Assembly (NCBI RefSeq): GCF_032362555.1
Contig: NC_083507.1
Coordinates: 871,001-935,000, forward strand
Length of the DNA: 64,000 bases
From: Amyelois transitella
Lineage: Eukaryota > Arthropoda > Insecta > Lepidoptera > Pyralidae
Reading direction: 5' to 3'
Shown: positions 58,401 to 64,000 of the stretch, one piece after another
Layout of the letters: the number at the start of each line of letters is the position of its first letter
Position numbering within the stretch: the first letter of the stretch is position 1
Position numbers and translations under genes: made by a program
Notes under the pieces: model-generated
The model's input: only the letters and a program-made list of their open reading frames with translations
The model's database searches: none
What the model was told of the DNA's origin: nothing

Positions 58401-58890
58401 TACCTAATTCCATATTATACACTAATACATAATATTCCTATATATTATAATTTTTAAGGAGAAAATTCATTTGTTTTTATAATTTTTTTCTTTGTTTGTT
58501 TCCAGTTTCCAGTAGTTTCTTCCTACTAAATCTTGGATAAAGTTCAAGGATGGTTCTAGATAACTACTAGGTAGGTATTTACTTAATTACACACTTACCC
58601 ATGTATGCCCAGAGATGTCCTCTCGCAAAATCTTCATAAAACACCGCTGAATCGTTAAAACAATCATTACTTAAAGTTAAATGAACGCCATTTCGTATTT
58701 TAGGCCACACGGTGGATAAAAAAGTCGGATCGTATAAACTGAACATGTTTTCAAAAACATCTCCACGAGCACGCACATTTTTATCAGTTTTGGCGCGGCT
58801 TTCCTTTTTCGAATTTCGGCGCGACGGAAACCGTGTACATTCGGCCAGTATTATTAAAAACAATAATATAAAACACACTTTTTTAAACAT
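43302..58890 (-). CDS. nrf-6: Gene B: complete NRF-6-like acyltransferase-3 protein, 14 exons, 820 aa
   Basis: Exons in transcript order (high-low): 58890-58599, 55112-55027, 54277-54235, 53480-53350, 52822-52290, 51307-51039, 50230-50143, 49398-49270, 48756-48591, 47371-47196, 46531-46402, 45305-45149, 44455-44313, 43421-43302. All junctions are GT/AG and in phase; the total is 2463 nt with stop. It starts with a signal peptide (MFKKVCFILLFLIILAEC). The NRF domain runs to GLCLPRSCDRDD, then helix LPAMVLSAITLSLILISMVA and a long loop, then the acyltransferase-3 domain. The signature block is diverged: MHLVKIVATLWVIFVH keeps the His, but the Arg of paralog A's GLRTLS is replaced. This suggests altered or lost acyl transfer (inference). 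Many shorter reading frames on the + strand here are shadows of these exons. Confidence 0.92.
43437..43590 (-). repeat. Degenerate TAGTACCTAATAAA tandem repeat
   Basis: About ten units of 14-16 bp in the last intron of gene B. Confidence 0.85.
44094..44252 (-). pseudogene. Decayed tandem copy of gene B exon 13
   Basis: It still reads CALRSLTYSALLLHGPVTRY and ends at a GTAAGT donor. An 8-bp deletion shifts the frame near the 3' end, and the acceptor side is not conserved: the only nearby AG would give an immediate stop. A direct duplication of about 200 bp including flanking intron (shared ATCAACAAAATAAG starts). Confidence 0.8.
44313..44455 (-). CDS. nrf-6: Gene B exon 13 (functional copy)
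   Basis: It encodes CALSRLTYSALLLHGPVARY. 143 nt with the same phases as exon 13 of gene A, TTGCAG acceptor and GTAAGT donor. A decayed copy follows at about 44094-44252. Confidence 0.88.
44756..45124 (-). mobile_element. TATG-tailed SINE and a duplicate head fragment
   Basis: Full copy 44756-45035 and a head-only piece 45099-45124 that stops 25 bp from exon 12 of gene B. Confidence 0.85.
45149..45305 (-). CDS. nrf-6: Gene B exon 12
   Basis: Hydrophobic and Leu/Trp-rich (WLWLVTLTSLSLSLSLPWLQ). In phase on both sides, GTAAGT donor. GC-rich (AAAWLHLTWPAALMWPALL). Confidence 0.87.
45412..45492 (+). mobile_element. TATG-tailed SINE 3' fragment
   Basis: AACGTGGCCTATCAGTC through GACGTGACTATATGTATG. 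Confidence 0.8.
45763..46080 (+). mobile_element. tRNA-derived SINE, second family (T2)
   Basis: A-box-like TCGGTGGTCAAATCGGTAAG, B-box-like GGTTCCAATTCCACC, then GGGGGAAAACATCGTGAGGA and AACCTGCACATTCAGGCAAC. A fragment is seen at 8620-8690. Confidence 0.75.
46158..46386 (-). mobile_element. TATG-tailed SINE, internal deletion
   Basis: Lacks the AGTTTGTAAGCC segment. Ends 16 bp from the exon 11 donor of gene B. Confidence 0.85.
46402..46531 (-). CDS. nrf-6: Gene B exon 11
   Basis: It encodes STIINRPWARVVPYFTGVIA and GWSLYK, the P-W-x-R-x-x-P-Y signature shared with exon 11 of gene A. Confidence 0.92.
46716..46892. mobile_element. Two SINE tails facing inwards
   Basis: Minus tail 46716-46790 and plus tail 46791-46892 form an inverted repeat. 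Confidence 0.75.
47070..47182 (-). repeat. Two-copy direct repeat beside exon 10 donor
   Basis: GACCCCTGGA...GTTCAGGCGATGACGATC at about 47077-47122 and 47135-47183, just downstream of exon 10 of gene B. Confidence 0.8.
47196..47371 (-). CDS. nrf-6: Gene B exon 10
   Basis: It encodes CMQVSWYLSTESQLHVIGAL and a helix ASLLMTAMLATTAADVTGAY. The intron that splits this region in gene A is absent. Its first 70 bases and acceptor are duplicated upstream at 47766-47836. Confidence 0.9.
47400..48203 (-). repeat. Local multiplication: helitron H1 3' ends and exon 10 flank
   Basis: CTCAAATGGCAAATACTAGC followed by CCCGCGACTTCGTCCGCG occurs at 47467, 47572, 47669 and 47935 (the last is a complete H1 to 48203). 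The flank GTAAATTTTGTAATTTG is copied with it, and the exon 10 duplicate is part of the largest unit. Confidence 0.85.
47766..47836 (-). pseudogene. Duplicate of the 5' part of gene B exon 10 with its acceptor
   Basis: It reads CMQVSWYLSTESQLHVLGAA then LCAHM and a stop. The AACCAG acceptor is intact and lies upstream of the real exon in the transcript, so it is a possible alternative terminal exon or a decoy. Confidence 0.8.
48248..48479 (+). mobile_element. Helitron-like element, family H3
   Basis: CTTATATATAAAATTCTCGT to TTTGCCGGAACAGCTAGTA. Confidence 0.78.
48591..48756 (-). CDS. nrf-6: Gene B exon 9
   Basis: It encodes LLPSYIYTIFLSGVLARM and CDSYWWRNILYVTTLYP. 166 nt, identical in length and phase to exon 9 of gene A. 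Confidence 0.92.
48805..49220 (-). mobile_element. TATG-tailed SINE and tRNA-SINE T1 3' part
   Basis: SINE 48805-49074, T1 fragment 49130-49220 (GGGACAAATGACACAGATTG). Confidence 0.82.
49270..49398 (-). CDS. nrf-6: Gene B exon 8
   Basis: It encodes GLFSAHHYFYLRSHYTVEEL and QILQYICFITNRAVR, aligned with exon 8 of gene A. A + strand reading frame over the same bases is a shadow. Confidence 0.85.
49616..49906 (-). mobile_element. Helitron-like H1, full length
   Basis: ACTAGCTGTGTCTGCGACTT to TTATAATACATATTAGTATA; flanking ACAAAAATGGCAACAGAGTT is a local duplicate of 49515-49540. Confidence 0.8.
50143..50230 (-). CDS. nrf-6: Gene B exon 7
   Basis: It encodes DDMYYILATGTLAFDTLFFV, matching VYSVDTFFCLG of gene A. 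ATTTACAG acceptor, GTAATC donor, phases 1 to 2 correct. Confidence 0.82.
50416..50665 (-). mobile_element. TATG-tailed SINE, full length
   Basis: Head slightly truncated (TATAGGCAC). Confidence 0.85.
50714..50913 (-). mobile_element. Helitron-like element, family H2
   Basis: Nearly identical to 8000-8206 and 9306-9503. Confidence 0.82.
51039..51307 (-). CDS. nrf-6: Gene B exon 6 (start of acyltransferase-3 domain)
   Basis: It encodes LTKRLFLCFSLKYCLMRIF and MHLVKIVATLWVIFVHVAV. The membrane His of the family is kept, but the usual G-L-R-x-L-S preceding it is not. Confidence 0.88.
51601..51712 (-). mobile_element. Jockey-like LINE 3' tail fragment
   Basis: AATTCAAAATTTTTATT and ATCGCTTAATAATTGTC match the 119-240 sequence. 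Confidence 0.75.
51785..51960 (-). mobile_element. tRNA-derived SINE T1, internally deleted
   Basis: Tail joined to head across a missing AT-rich middle; the GCCACAGAGACCGTC head (complement) remains. Confidence 0.82.
52035..52270 (+). mobile_element. tRNA-derived SINE T1, full length
   Basis: GGCCTCTGTGGCGCAGCGGT head through TGTAATTTGTCCCGTATATA; inverted relative to the copy 75 bp upstream. Ends 20 bp from exon 5 donor of gene B. Confidence 0.9.
52290..52822 (-). CDS. nrf-6: Gene B exon 5 (NRF cysteines, first helix, long loop)
   Basis: It starts NFDLTLGLCLPRSCDRDDI, then a helix (AMVLSAITLSLILISMVA), then a long Asn/Ser-rich hydrophilic loop. The 533-nt exon corresponds to exons 3-5 of gene A without their introns. 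Confidence 0.9.
52927..53250 (-). mobile_element. TATG-tailed SINE and short RTE-like LINE end
   Basis: SINE 52927-53167, LINE 3' end at 53190-53250 (CCGGAGGGGTAGGCAGAGAC). Confidence 0.8.
53350..53480 (-). CDS. nrf-6: Gene B exon 4 (NRF domain)
   Basis: It encodes LDWTAVGSNEN and KFPLAYSVAKIYMTVINANF. The donor is GTCAGT, phase 0, as in the matching exon 2 of gene A. Confidence 0.85.
53498..53735 (-). mobile_element. TATG-tailed SINE
   Basis: Full body, damaged head; tail lies 18 bp upstream of exon 4 of gene B. Confidence 0.85.
53955..54160 (+). mobile_element. tRNA-derived SINE T1, truncated head
   Basis: GACGGCCGGAGGTTCCGGGT, then the normal 3' part. Confidence 0.83.
54235..54277 (-). 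CDS. nrf-6: Gene B exon 3 (43-nt mini exon)
   Basis: It encodes DRNLEEASKTKELP plus one base, bounded by TTACAG and GTAATG. It is supported mainly by phase continuity between exons 2 and 4, so less certain than the others. Confidence 0.7.
54448..54675 (-). mobile_element. RTE-like LINE C-terminal fragment
   Basis: Complement encodes SVEGKVGVGRPRRTYLDQIK, KGQVKSTRNRRACMKR and WKDVVSAYPSGKEA. Confidence 0.85.
54695..54917 (-). mobile_element. TATG-tailed SINE with a local inverted head
   Basis: Near its 5' end GCACCAATACAAAAAGAATA is directly followed by its complement, making a hairpin at 54857-54900. Confidence 0.8.
55027..55112 (-). CDS. nrf-6: Gene B exon 2 (NRF domain)
   Basis: It encodes ADSSGRYEPGVFAGQG and RQCFDL, aligned with exon 1 of gene A as seen here. 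The donor is GTCAGT. 86 nt, closes a phase-1 intron. Confidence 0.88.
55234..55503 (+). mobile_element. Helitron-like H1, full length
   Basis: TCTATACTAATATAATAAAG to GCGGACACAGCTAGT. Confidence 0.82.
55799..56020 (+). mobile_element. Helitron-like element, family H2
   Basis: TCCTACTAATATTATAAATG to GGCGGCCTCTGGT (3' CTAG mutated to CTGG). Confidence 0.78.
56334..58116 (+). mobile_element. pogo/Tigger-like DNA transposon (1783 bp)
   Basis: TA duplications at 56332-56333 and 58117-58118. Terminal inverted repeats GGGGAAGGGGGCCCAAAGCG versus complement of GACCTGCTTTGGGCCCTTCT. Further copies of the GCAAAGCGGGTA motif lie inside near both ends. Sits in the first intron of gene B, opposite strand. 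Confidence 0.88.
56796..57722 (+). pseudogene. pogo/Tigger transposase, truncated before the third catalytic residue (308 aa)
   Basis: Residues about 10-50 form a psq-type helix-turn-helix (RNAAKRYGINLSTLQRHIKK), residues 60-140 a CENP-B-type HTH (WYKSFRIRHPEVTLRQPEPT). From about 165 a DDE domain: IYNVDETGI with Asp 1, LILDNHSSHKY with Asp 2. The frame stops at NHVIVYC, where the family continues to the third Asp. The DNA after the stop (57723-58116) does not encode the rest, so the element is an internally deleted, non-autonomous copy. ATG at 56796 fits the family start. Confidence 0.9.
58117..58598. other. Gene B first intron, unique AT-rich part
   Basis: No repeat or exon seen. Confidence 0.5.
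58599..58890 (-). CDS. nrf-6: Gene B exon 1 (signal peptide, start of NRF domain)
   Basis: ATG followed by a hydrophobic signal (CFILLFLIILAEC), then basic Ser/Lys-rich residues and LYDPTFLSTVWPKIRNGVH, CFNDSAVFYEDFARGHLWAY. This is the conserved NRF start (C-x-D, W-A). Ends in phase 1 at GTAAGT. Not preceded by an in-frame upstream ATG close by. Confidence 0.9.
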
Positions 58891-59547
58891 CTTAACATAA
58901 TTTGGTGGTCAGTTTTATTTGAAAAATGTGTTTCTTTCTTTTTTTTACCGGTCGATGCGTTCGTGCGTACGCTACGCTAGCCAGTCACACACTTCAATAA
59001 TTATAAAACTGATTGGATCATGAGATGTTCGGTTGCAAATGAAAGTGAAACTGCTTGGGTAGCACTGAACGTTATAGTACCTACATAATTACAGTAAGTA
59101 GTACTTGCTTCCATACTGATACTGGTATTGTAGTGAAGAAGAAAAATAAGAGTGTGCAAATTGCGTCTATTCTCGCGCAGATAGTAAAAGTTCATCAAAG
59201 GGAAGGCTTCCACATTAGCGATTCCGCTTTTAGGCGATATGGGCAAGCAACAGAGATGCCAACTCTACAGGAATAATGAAAATTATTTTTTTACAATTTT
59301 AATTTAATTATAACGATCACCTACAATTCAGAGTTATATTGTAAATAGATTTGTATTTTAACTAGACTTAATTTTATTATATTTTGCACAAATACCGATA
59401 AAACCTTCAGTAGTAACTTAGGCTACATTTTTCTTAAAATTTCCACAAAAACTAAGCCCCGCGTAATACAAAGATAAGTTAACTTGATAAGTTTAAGAAA
59501 GCGAGTTTTTTGTTATAGTTATCGATAATTTGAACACTCATTGTCGA
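58891..59547. other. Upstream region of gene B and of tRNA-Val
   Basis: Likely holds the gene B promoter; GC-richer GATGCGTTCGTGCGTACG near 58955. A short degraded SINE scrap (CGATTCCGCTTTTAGGCGAT) at about 59217. No firm promoter motif. Confidence 0.35.
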
Positions 59548-59620
59548 GTTTCCGTGGTGTAGCGGTTATCACATCTGCCTAACACGCAGAAGGCCCCCGG
59601 TTCGATCCCGGGCGGAAACA
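59548..59620 (+). tRNA. tRNA-Val (anticodon AAC)
   Basis: A 73-nt cloverleaf: acceptor GTTTCCG pairs with CGGAAAC, anticodon stem TCTGC/GCAGA with AAC at 59581-59583, T arm CCGGG-TTCGATC-CCGGG and a discriminator A. A T run follows as Pol III terminator. Not associated with SINE sequence, unlike the tRNA-like heads elsewhere here. Confidence 0.96.
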
Positions 59621-60222
59621 ATTATTTTTTTAACTAAATATACTTTTTTTTATTTGTTTTACTGATTCTTTTAAGGCAGTTTTACGTATTATTATTTTTA
59701 TTATAAAAAAATTACATTAAAATAAAAAAAAAAACAATAAATTTAACAAAGATTTTATTTATCGCATACAACAATGGTTGACAATATCACTGTATATTTA
59801 AATAGTTAACGTGTATAATTCAATTGGGGTAGTACAAACAGTATAATATCAATTATATTTCATAGACAACAAAGTCAAAATCCAACATTCATCATAGATC
59901 AAAATCAATATCAGATTTACTTAATCGCAAGTTTACTTTTTCTAAATTATATTTTCACTCCCTGAAAATTTAAAACAAAATTAAATAAATGTTGAAGAAT
60001 ATTTGGTATCCTGCAAGGATACTACATTTTTTCAACAACTCAATAAGGTTTTTATTCTACTTTTTTTTTCAGAGAAAAAAATATTTAATCTCTTCGAAAA
60101 AGTAAACAACATAACAGAGAAAGAATTACAAGAACAATGTTAAATTCTAGGTCTAGTAATATCCAAAATTACAATCTCTTAATTTTTAAACAAAATAAGG
60201 TCAATAACATTCATAATCATTG
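59621..60222. other. AT-rich intergenic sequence, nothing recognised
   Basis: Contains no recognisable reading frame or repeat. Confidence 0.5.
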
Positions 60223-60480
60223 TTATACATACATACATACATACATATCATCACGTCTATATCCTTTACGGGGTAGACAGAGCCAACAGTCTTGAAAAGA
60301 CTGAAAGGCCACGTTCAGCTATTAATATAGATATAGGCTATAGGCTTAATGATAGAATTGAGATTCAAATAGTGACAGGTTGCTAGCCTGTCGCCTAAAA
60401 AAGAATCCCAAGTTTGTAAGCCTATCCCTTAGTCGCCTTTTACGACATCCATGGGAAAGAGATGGAGTGGTCCTATTCAT
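60223..60480 (-). mobile_element. TATG-tailed SINE, head missing
   Basis: (CATA)n tail and full body to GGAGTGGTCCTATTC. Confidence 0.87.
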
Positions 60481-60541
60481 TGTTATATAGCATAAAAATG
60501 TAATACATACCTATACATTTTATTTATTGTTACTTTCAAAT

Positions 60542-60790
60542 TTTATACATACATACATACCATCACGCCTGTTTCCCATTGGGGTAGGCAGAGACTATGG
60601 AATTCCACTTGCTACGATCCTTACACCCCCTCTCCCGCTTCCTCCACACTCATTACTCTGTTCATGCATATTCGATGATTACGGGTGCGCCTCGCGCGGG
60701 CAGCTCTCTTGCGCAGCGTATTGCTACTGCAATACAGCGCGGGAACGCTGCCTGCGCGATGGGAACCCTACCAAGGGGTCCAAACTTGAA
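60542..60790 (-). mobile_element. RTE-like LINE 3' end, family 2
   Basis: (CATA)n then ATCACGCCTGTTTCCCATTG and GGGTAGGCAGAGACTATGGA. Distinct from family 1 in sequence but with the same layout. Confidence 0.7.
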
Positions 60791-60799
60791 TAATATTTT

Positions 60800-61166
60800 T
60801 TTTAATTTAGAAATAAGGTCTATCTTAGACATTCCTAGCTTTTTAATGTGCATTACCAACAAGCTGAAAATAAGTTTATTTAAAACATATTTTAATGATA
60901 ACACATTTATCATAATTATATGTGTCGGTAGTGTCGAAAAAAGCGGCAAATTTTTCGGTTTTTTTCAAATTCCCTCGTATTTATACAAGATTTTTAAGAA
61001 AGTTTCAAGAAAGATAAGAATGAAATATTTCATGTTTTTTATTAATAAAACGGAAAAATATGAAAGAAACGGAAAAATACGATAGGAAAAGTATTGATTA
61101 CCTTACAATATGCATCATTGTTTTAAAAATTGGTAATTATACATAGAATATATATATAGTTAGCTT
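60800..61166. other. AT-rich intergenic sequence
   Basis: No supported feature; a frame at 60597-61085 is low-complexity and continues out of the LINE fragment. Confidence 0.4.
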
Positions 61167-61243
61167 TACAGCTGACCATGGCCCGTCAGTCTTTCAAGAC
61201 TGTTGGTTCTGTCTACCCCGCAAGGGATATAGACGTGATAAAT
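61167..61243 (+). mobile_element. TATG-tailed SINE 3' fragment
   Basis: GTCAGTCTTTCAAGACTGTT to ATAGACGTGATAA. Confidence 0.8.
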
Positions 61244-62247
61244 TGTATATATATTTTTTGTAATGTTTTAATTATTTTGTTAATTTCACTTATTTTCAGC
61301 TTGTTACTAACTCTTACTTTTTTGTCTAATTTGACCGCACTATACCTAAATACTTAATTTGTAAATATCAAAGTGAGTTTTCGACGCAAGAATTCCAGAA
61401 ATCTGTCCCCGTAACATGACAACAATAAATTGAATTTAGATTTATGAAACAAAACGCGACTCCGTTTTTTTCGCGCGAAAACTCTCGCTGTTCAACTTTT
61501 TTATTAATTTAAACTTTATAGACATAAAATATAAACAACAGGTGGACTTAATGCTCGATGTTATTATGTCGTTAAACGGGACAGCGATAGTTTTCTGCGC
61601 GATAAAAACGGCGTCGCGCGTGAAACGCTGCGGGGTCTGAAACTGTTCTGACGATCATGGACGTAAAAGAGTATTACTTTTCTGCCGACGAATCTCACAT
61701 TGATGACTAATCCAATCGTCCAATGACGAAAAATTAGTCCGTCGAACTGTAAGTAGACAAAATGACCAAACTTCGACTAGCTACAATTATATACTAGATT
61801 CACAGATGAGAGTAAAATTCAAACAAAAAAACGTCCGCACTTATACCCCATTTCCGTTACACGCTGTATATTTCAAAAATATATATCATTCAAAAATGGA
61901 TTCCAATTTATTACAATTAAGCACATTATACGTTAACATATGATTCTGCTAATTCACAATGTTTAAGGATTGTGTGCCTTACCGTTACGAATTAAGATCC
62001 ATTTTCGAACGGACGCACTGATATGTTTAATTCTGATAGTTTTTTAGCAATATCGTGAGTCTATAAATAGTACAGTCAACCGCATATCAATGAACCCTGC
62101 ATGCAACTCTATGACACGGTAATAAAAGCTAATTTGCGTTGAATTCGGGTAATTTGATATGCTGTTGATTGAACATCGAAGAACAGTTTCAGATTTAAAA
62201 TTCCCGAAATTCCCACGGGAATTTCCCCCAGTTCACATCTTAGTGTG
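61244..62247 (-). other. Unique sequence downstream of gene C
   Basis: Probably includes the gene C 3' UTR. It is free of the common repeats, which is unusual in this window. CG-rich patches at 61450-61480 and 61600-61635. Confidence 0.4.
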
Positions 62248-62373
62248 TTAGTCATTAGAATGTTCACTGTCGGCTTCACCGTCGCTGTCCGCTTTGTTTG
62301 TCGGCGCCTTTGATGTCTTGACCTTCTTTTTCCTCACCTCGAATTGCGCCACGTGTATTTTCTTGCCGCCCAC
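62248..62373 (-). CDS. Gene C last exon
   Basis: It encodes VGGKKIHVAQFEVRKKKVKT and an acidic tail ending NSD-like residues (HSND) and TAA. The last RRM strand is followed by a disordered charged tail. Confidence 0.85.
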   Translation of the reverse strand: MGGKKIHVAQFEVRKKKVKTSKAPTNKADSDGEADSEHSND

Positions 62374-63778
62374 CTTGAGAGAGAAATAAATTGTTTTTAT
62401 TTTACTAGGAATGCTAACGCGTGAATAAGATAGTTACTTTTTTTTGTCTCTAAATCGATTTAAAAATAGGTATTAAGTATATACATCCGCGATTTAGTGT
62501 TTATATCGATAATCTTCGAATTTTCCATGATCGATTTATTCGAATTCGTGAACTGTGCAATACGATGTGAAGAACGAAAAAAGACTTACCTTAGCGCCTT
62601 TAGACAACTCGATGGCTCGCCGTACTGCCTCTGGGCCATCAAACTCTATGAACACCGTATCTATAAAGTTAAACGTAAAATTATTATAACATTGTCATTT
62701 TGTCTTAATCTATACTAATAAATATTATAAAGCTGACGAGTTTGTTTGTTTGAACGCGCTAATCACAAGAACAAATTGAATAATTATTTTTGTGTTGAAT
62801 AGACCATTTATCGAGGAAGGCTTTAGGCTATGTAACATCACGCTGCAACTATTAGGAGCGAAGAAATAATGGAAAATGTGAAAAAAAACGGGGAAAATTA
62901 TTCATCCTTGAGGGCTTCAATGATGCCCAAAATAACTATTCCACGCGGACAAAGTCGCGGGCACAGCTAGTTATGGGATATAACATTTCTCCGTCAAGTT
63001 ACTGGGCTTGTGGCAATGAAAAAACACAAACCTTTTTTTCTACATACATACATTTTTCTACATACACGTTTATATACCTTGCGGGGTAGAGAGCCAATAG
63101 TCTTCAAAAGACTGAAAGGCCACGTTCAGCTGTTTGGCTTAATGATAGAATTTCAATTCAAATAGTGACGGGTTGCTAGCCCATCGCCTAAAAGAAAAAT
63201 CCCAAGTTTATAAGCCTGTCCCTTAATCGCCTTTTACGACATCCATGGGAACGAGATGGAGTGGTCCTATTCTTTATTTTTTTATCGGTGCCGGGAACCA
63301 CACTGTGCTATCATAATATTATCAATCAGTATTTTTTACTCACCCATAGATTTCTTCCCTTTGACGAGTCTACGGATGCTTCTAATGCGTCCGTGCGCGC
63401 TGAATGTTGAACACACACTCTGGTCAGACAGCGGCGCGTACGAGCGCACCACCACAGTGGTCTCGGTGGGGGGGAGGGGCCGCTTCACCTGGATGCTGTT
63501 GCCGGCGATCACAGCGCCATCTTCTGTCAGAGCCTGGAAACATTTAATAGTAGTTGTTGTTGGTGATGAAGAGAGTTATGAATGTGGATGAAGCAAAGGA
63601 AGTATGCAGAGATTGTGGCAATTGGAAAGATGTAGTCTCTGCCTACCCCTCCGGGAAAGAGGAGTGATTTTATGTATGTATGTCCTAAATAAAACTCACT
63701 TCAGTAACTGCCCCCTCACTTTCAAACAGTATAGTGGTTGTGAAACCTGTGGAATCATCAGGATAAGCTTCAGCGACC
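62248..63778 (-). CDS. Gene C: 3' end of an RRM RNA-binding protein gene (partial)
   Basis: Four exons in transcript order: 63778-63700, 63533-63344, 62660-62590, 62373-62248, all GT/AG and in phase, ending TAA. The sequence runs from the end of one RRM-like unit (TTTILFESEGAVTEALTEDG, SIQVKRPLPP) into a second one: TTVVVRSYAPLSDQSVCSTF, then GRIRSIRRLVKGKKS, DTVFIEFDGPEAVRRAIEL, KIHVAQFEV. The RNP2-like VVVRSYAP and RNP1-like TVFIEFDG are visible. The tail is Lys-rich then acidic (DSDGEADSEHSND). Nucleolin-like or another multi-RRM protein is possible; the exact orthologue is not recognised. The 5' part lies beyond the right edge. Confidence 0.85.
62590..62660 (-). CDS. Gene C exon (RNP1 strand of second RRM)
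   Basis: Reads DTVFIEFDGPEAVRRAIELS, the RNP1 strand and second helix of an RRM. GTAAGT donor. Confidence 0.85.
62709..62972 (+). mobile_element. Helitron-like H1, full length
   Basis: TCTATACTAATAAATATTAT to GCGGGCACAGCTAGT, in a gene C intron. Confidence 0.83.
63055..63304 (-). mobile_element. TATG-tailed SINE, full length
   Basis: All landmarks; head GTGCCGGGAACCACACTG (complement). Confidence 0.87.
63344..63533 (-). CDS. Gene C exon (inter-RRM linker and start of second RRM)
   Basis: It encodes VIAGNSIQVKRPLPPTETTV, VVRSYAPLSDQSVCSTFSAH and GRIRSIRRLVKGKK. 190 nt, GC-rich. Confidence 0.82.
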
Positions 63779-64000
63779 CTGAAACAATTGCAATGCATGA
63801 AATAAATAAGCTTTCAACTATTCTTATGTTTGTACATCATATCTTGAAATAATGAAGTTATATAGTAATGAATGAAGAGCACTCAAAACCGCCGAGCTTG
63901 CATGAAGAGAGTTATGAATGTGGATGAAGCGAAAAAAGTATGCAGAGTTCGTGGCAAGTGGAAAGATGTAGCCTCTGCCTACCTCTCAAGGAAAACAGCG
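63566..64000 (+). mobile_element. Two RTE-like LINE C-terminal fragments
   Basis: 63566-63683 (VMNVDEAKEVCRD then WKDVVSAYPSGKE and TATG tail) and 63876 to the window end (NRRACMKRVMNVDEAK), separated by a gene C exon. Confidence 0.8.
63700..63778 (-). CDS. Gene C exon (first seen)
   Basis: Reads VAEAYPDDSTGFTTTILFES, the last strands of an RRM. Enters in phase 2 from an exon outside the window; GTGAGT donor. Confidence 0.75.

Noticed and set aside
59055..59276. 73-codon + frame upstream of tRNA-Val
   Set aside because: Contains a SINE scrap; no motif, no splice support.

Overview
The window is eukaryotic and almost certainly from a moth or butterfly genome. It is AT-rich. Its genes are split into short GC-richer exons with GT/AG junctions. 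It is saturated with repeat families typical of Lepidoptera: a SINE of about 250 bp with a (TATG)n tail, tRNA-derived SINEs, short helitron-like elements ending in CTAG, RTE-like and Jockey-like LINE remnants, and mariner and pogo DNA transposons.

Three protein genes were assembled by hand from splice sites and reading phase. Gene A (+, 16996-41686, 14 exons) and gene B (-, 43302-58890, 14 exons) are paralogous, tail-to-tail members of the nose-resistant-to-fluoxetine (NRF-6) / acyltransferase-3 family of multipass membrane proteins. Gene B is complete: signal peptide to stop, 820 aa, every junction in phase. Gene A is open through all exons seen (about 671 codons) but its first exon is not recognisable in the window. 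Gene C (-, 62248 to beyond 63778) is the 3' end of an RRM RNA-binding protein gene. One true tRNA gene, tRNA-Val(AAC), lies at 59548-59620, upstream of gene B.

Layout: 1-17 kb is repeat-rich, with an internally deleted Jockey-like LINE at the left edge and no host exon found. 17-41.7 kb is gene A. 41.7-43.3 kb is the convergent intergenic region, with a perfect 32-bp-arm hairpin. 43.3-58.9 kb is gene B, with a pogo/Tigger transposon in its first intron. 59-62 kb is tRNA-Val and repeats. 62-64 kb is the end of gene C.

The most unusual signal is at exon edges. Five exons in the two paralogs have tandemly or locally duplicated copies of an exon boundary with its splice site: exon A9 acceptor x13, exon A3 donor x2, exon A12 donor x2, exon B10 acceptor x1, and the whole of exon B13 x1. 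In addition, transposons stop within about 6-13 bp of splice sites: mariner after A3 and A9, a LINE before A8, an RTE fragment in the donor of A12. Despite this, all real exons stay in frame, so the genes look functional inside heavily remodelled introns. Much of the chemistry and ligand biology of NRF-6 proteins is unknown, and no function is claimed beyond family membership.
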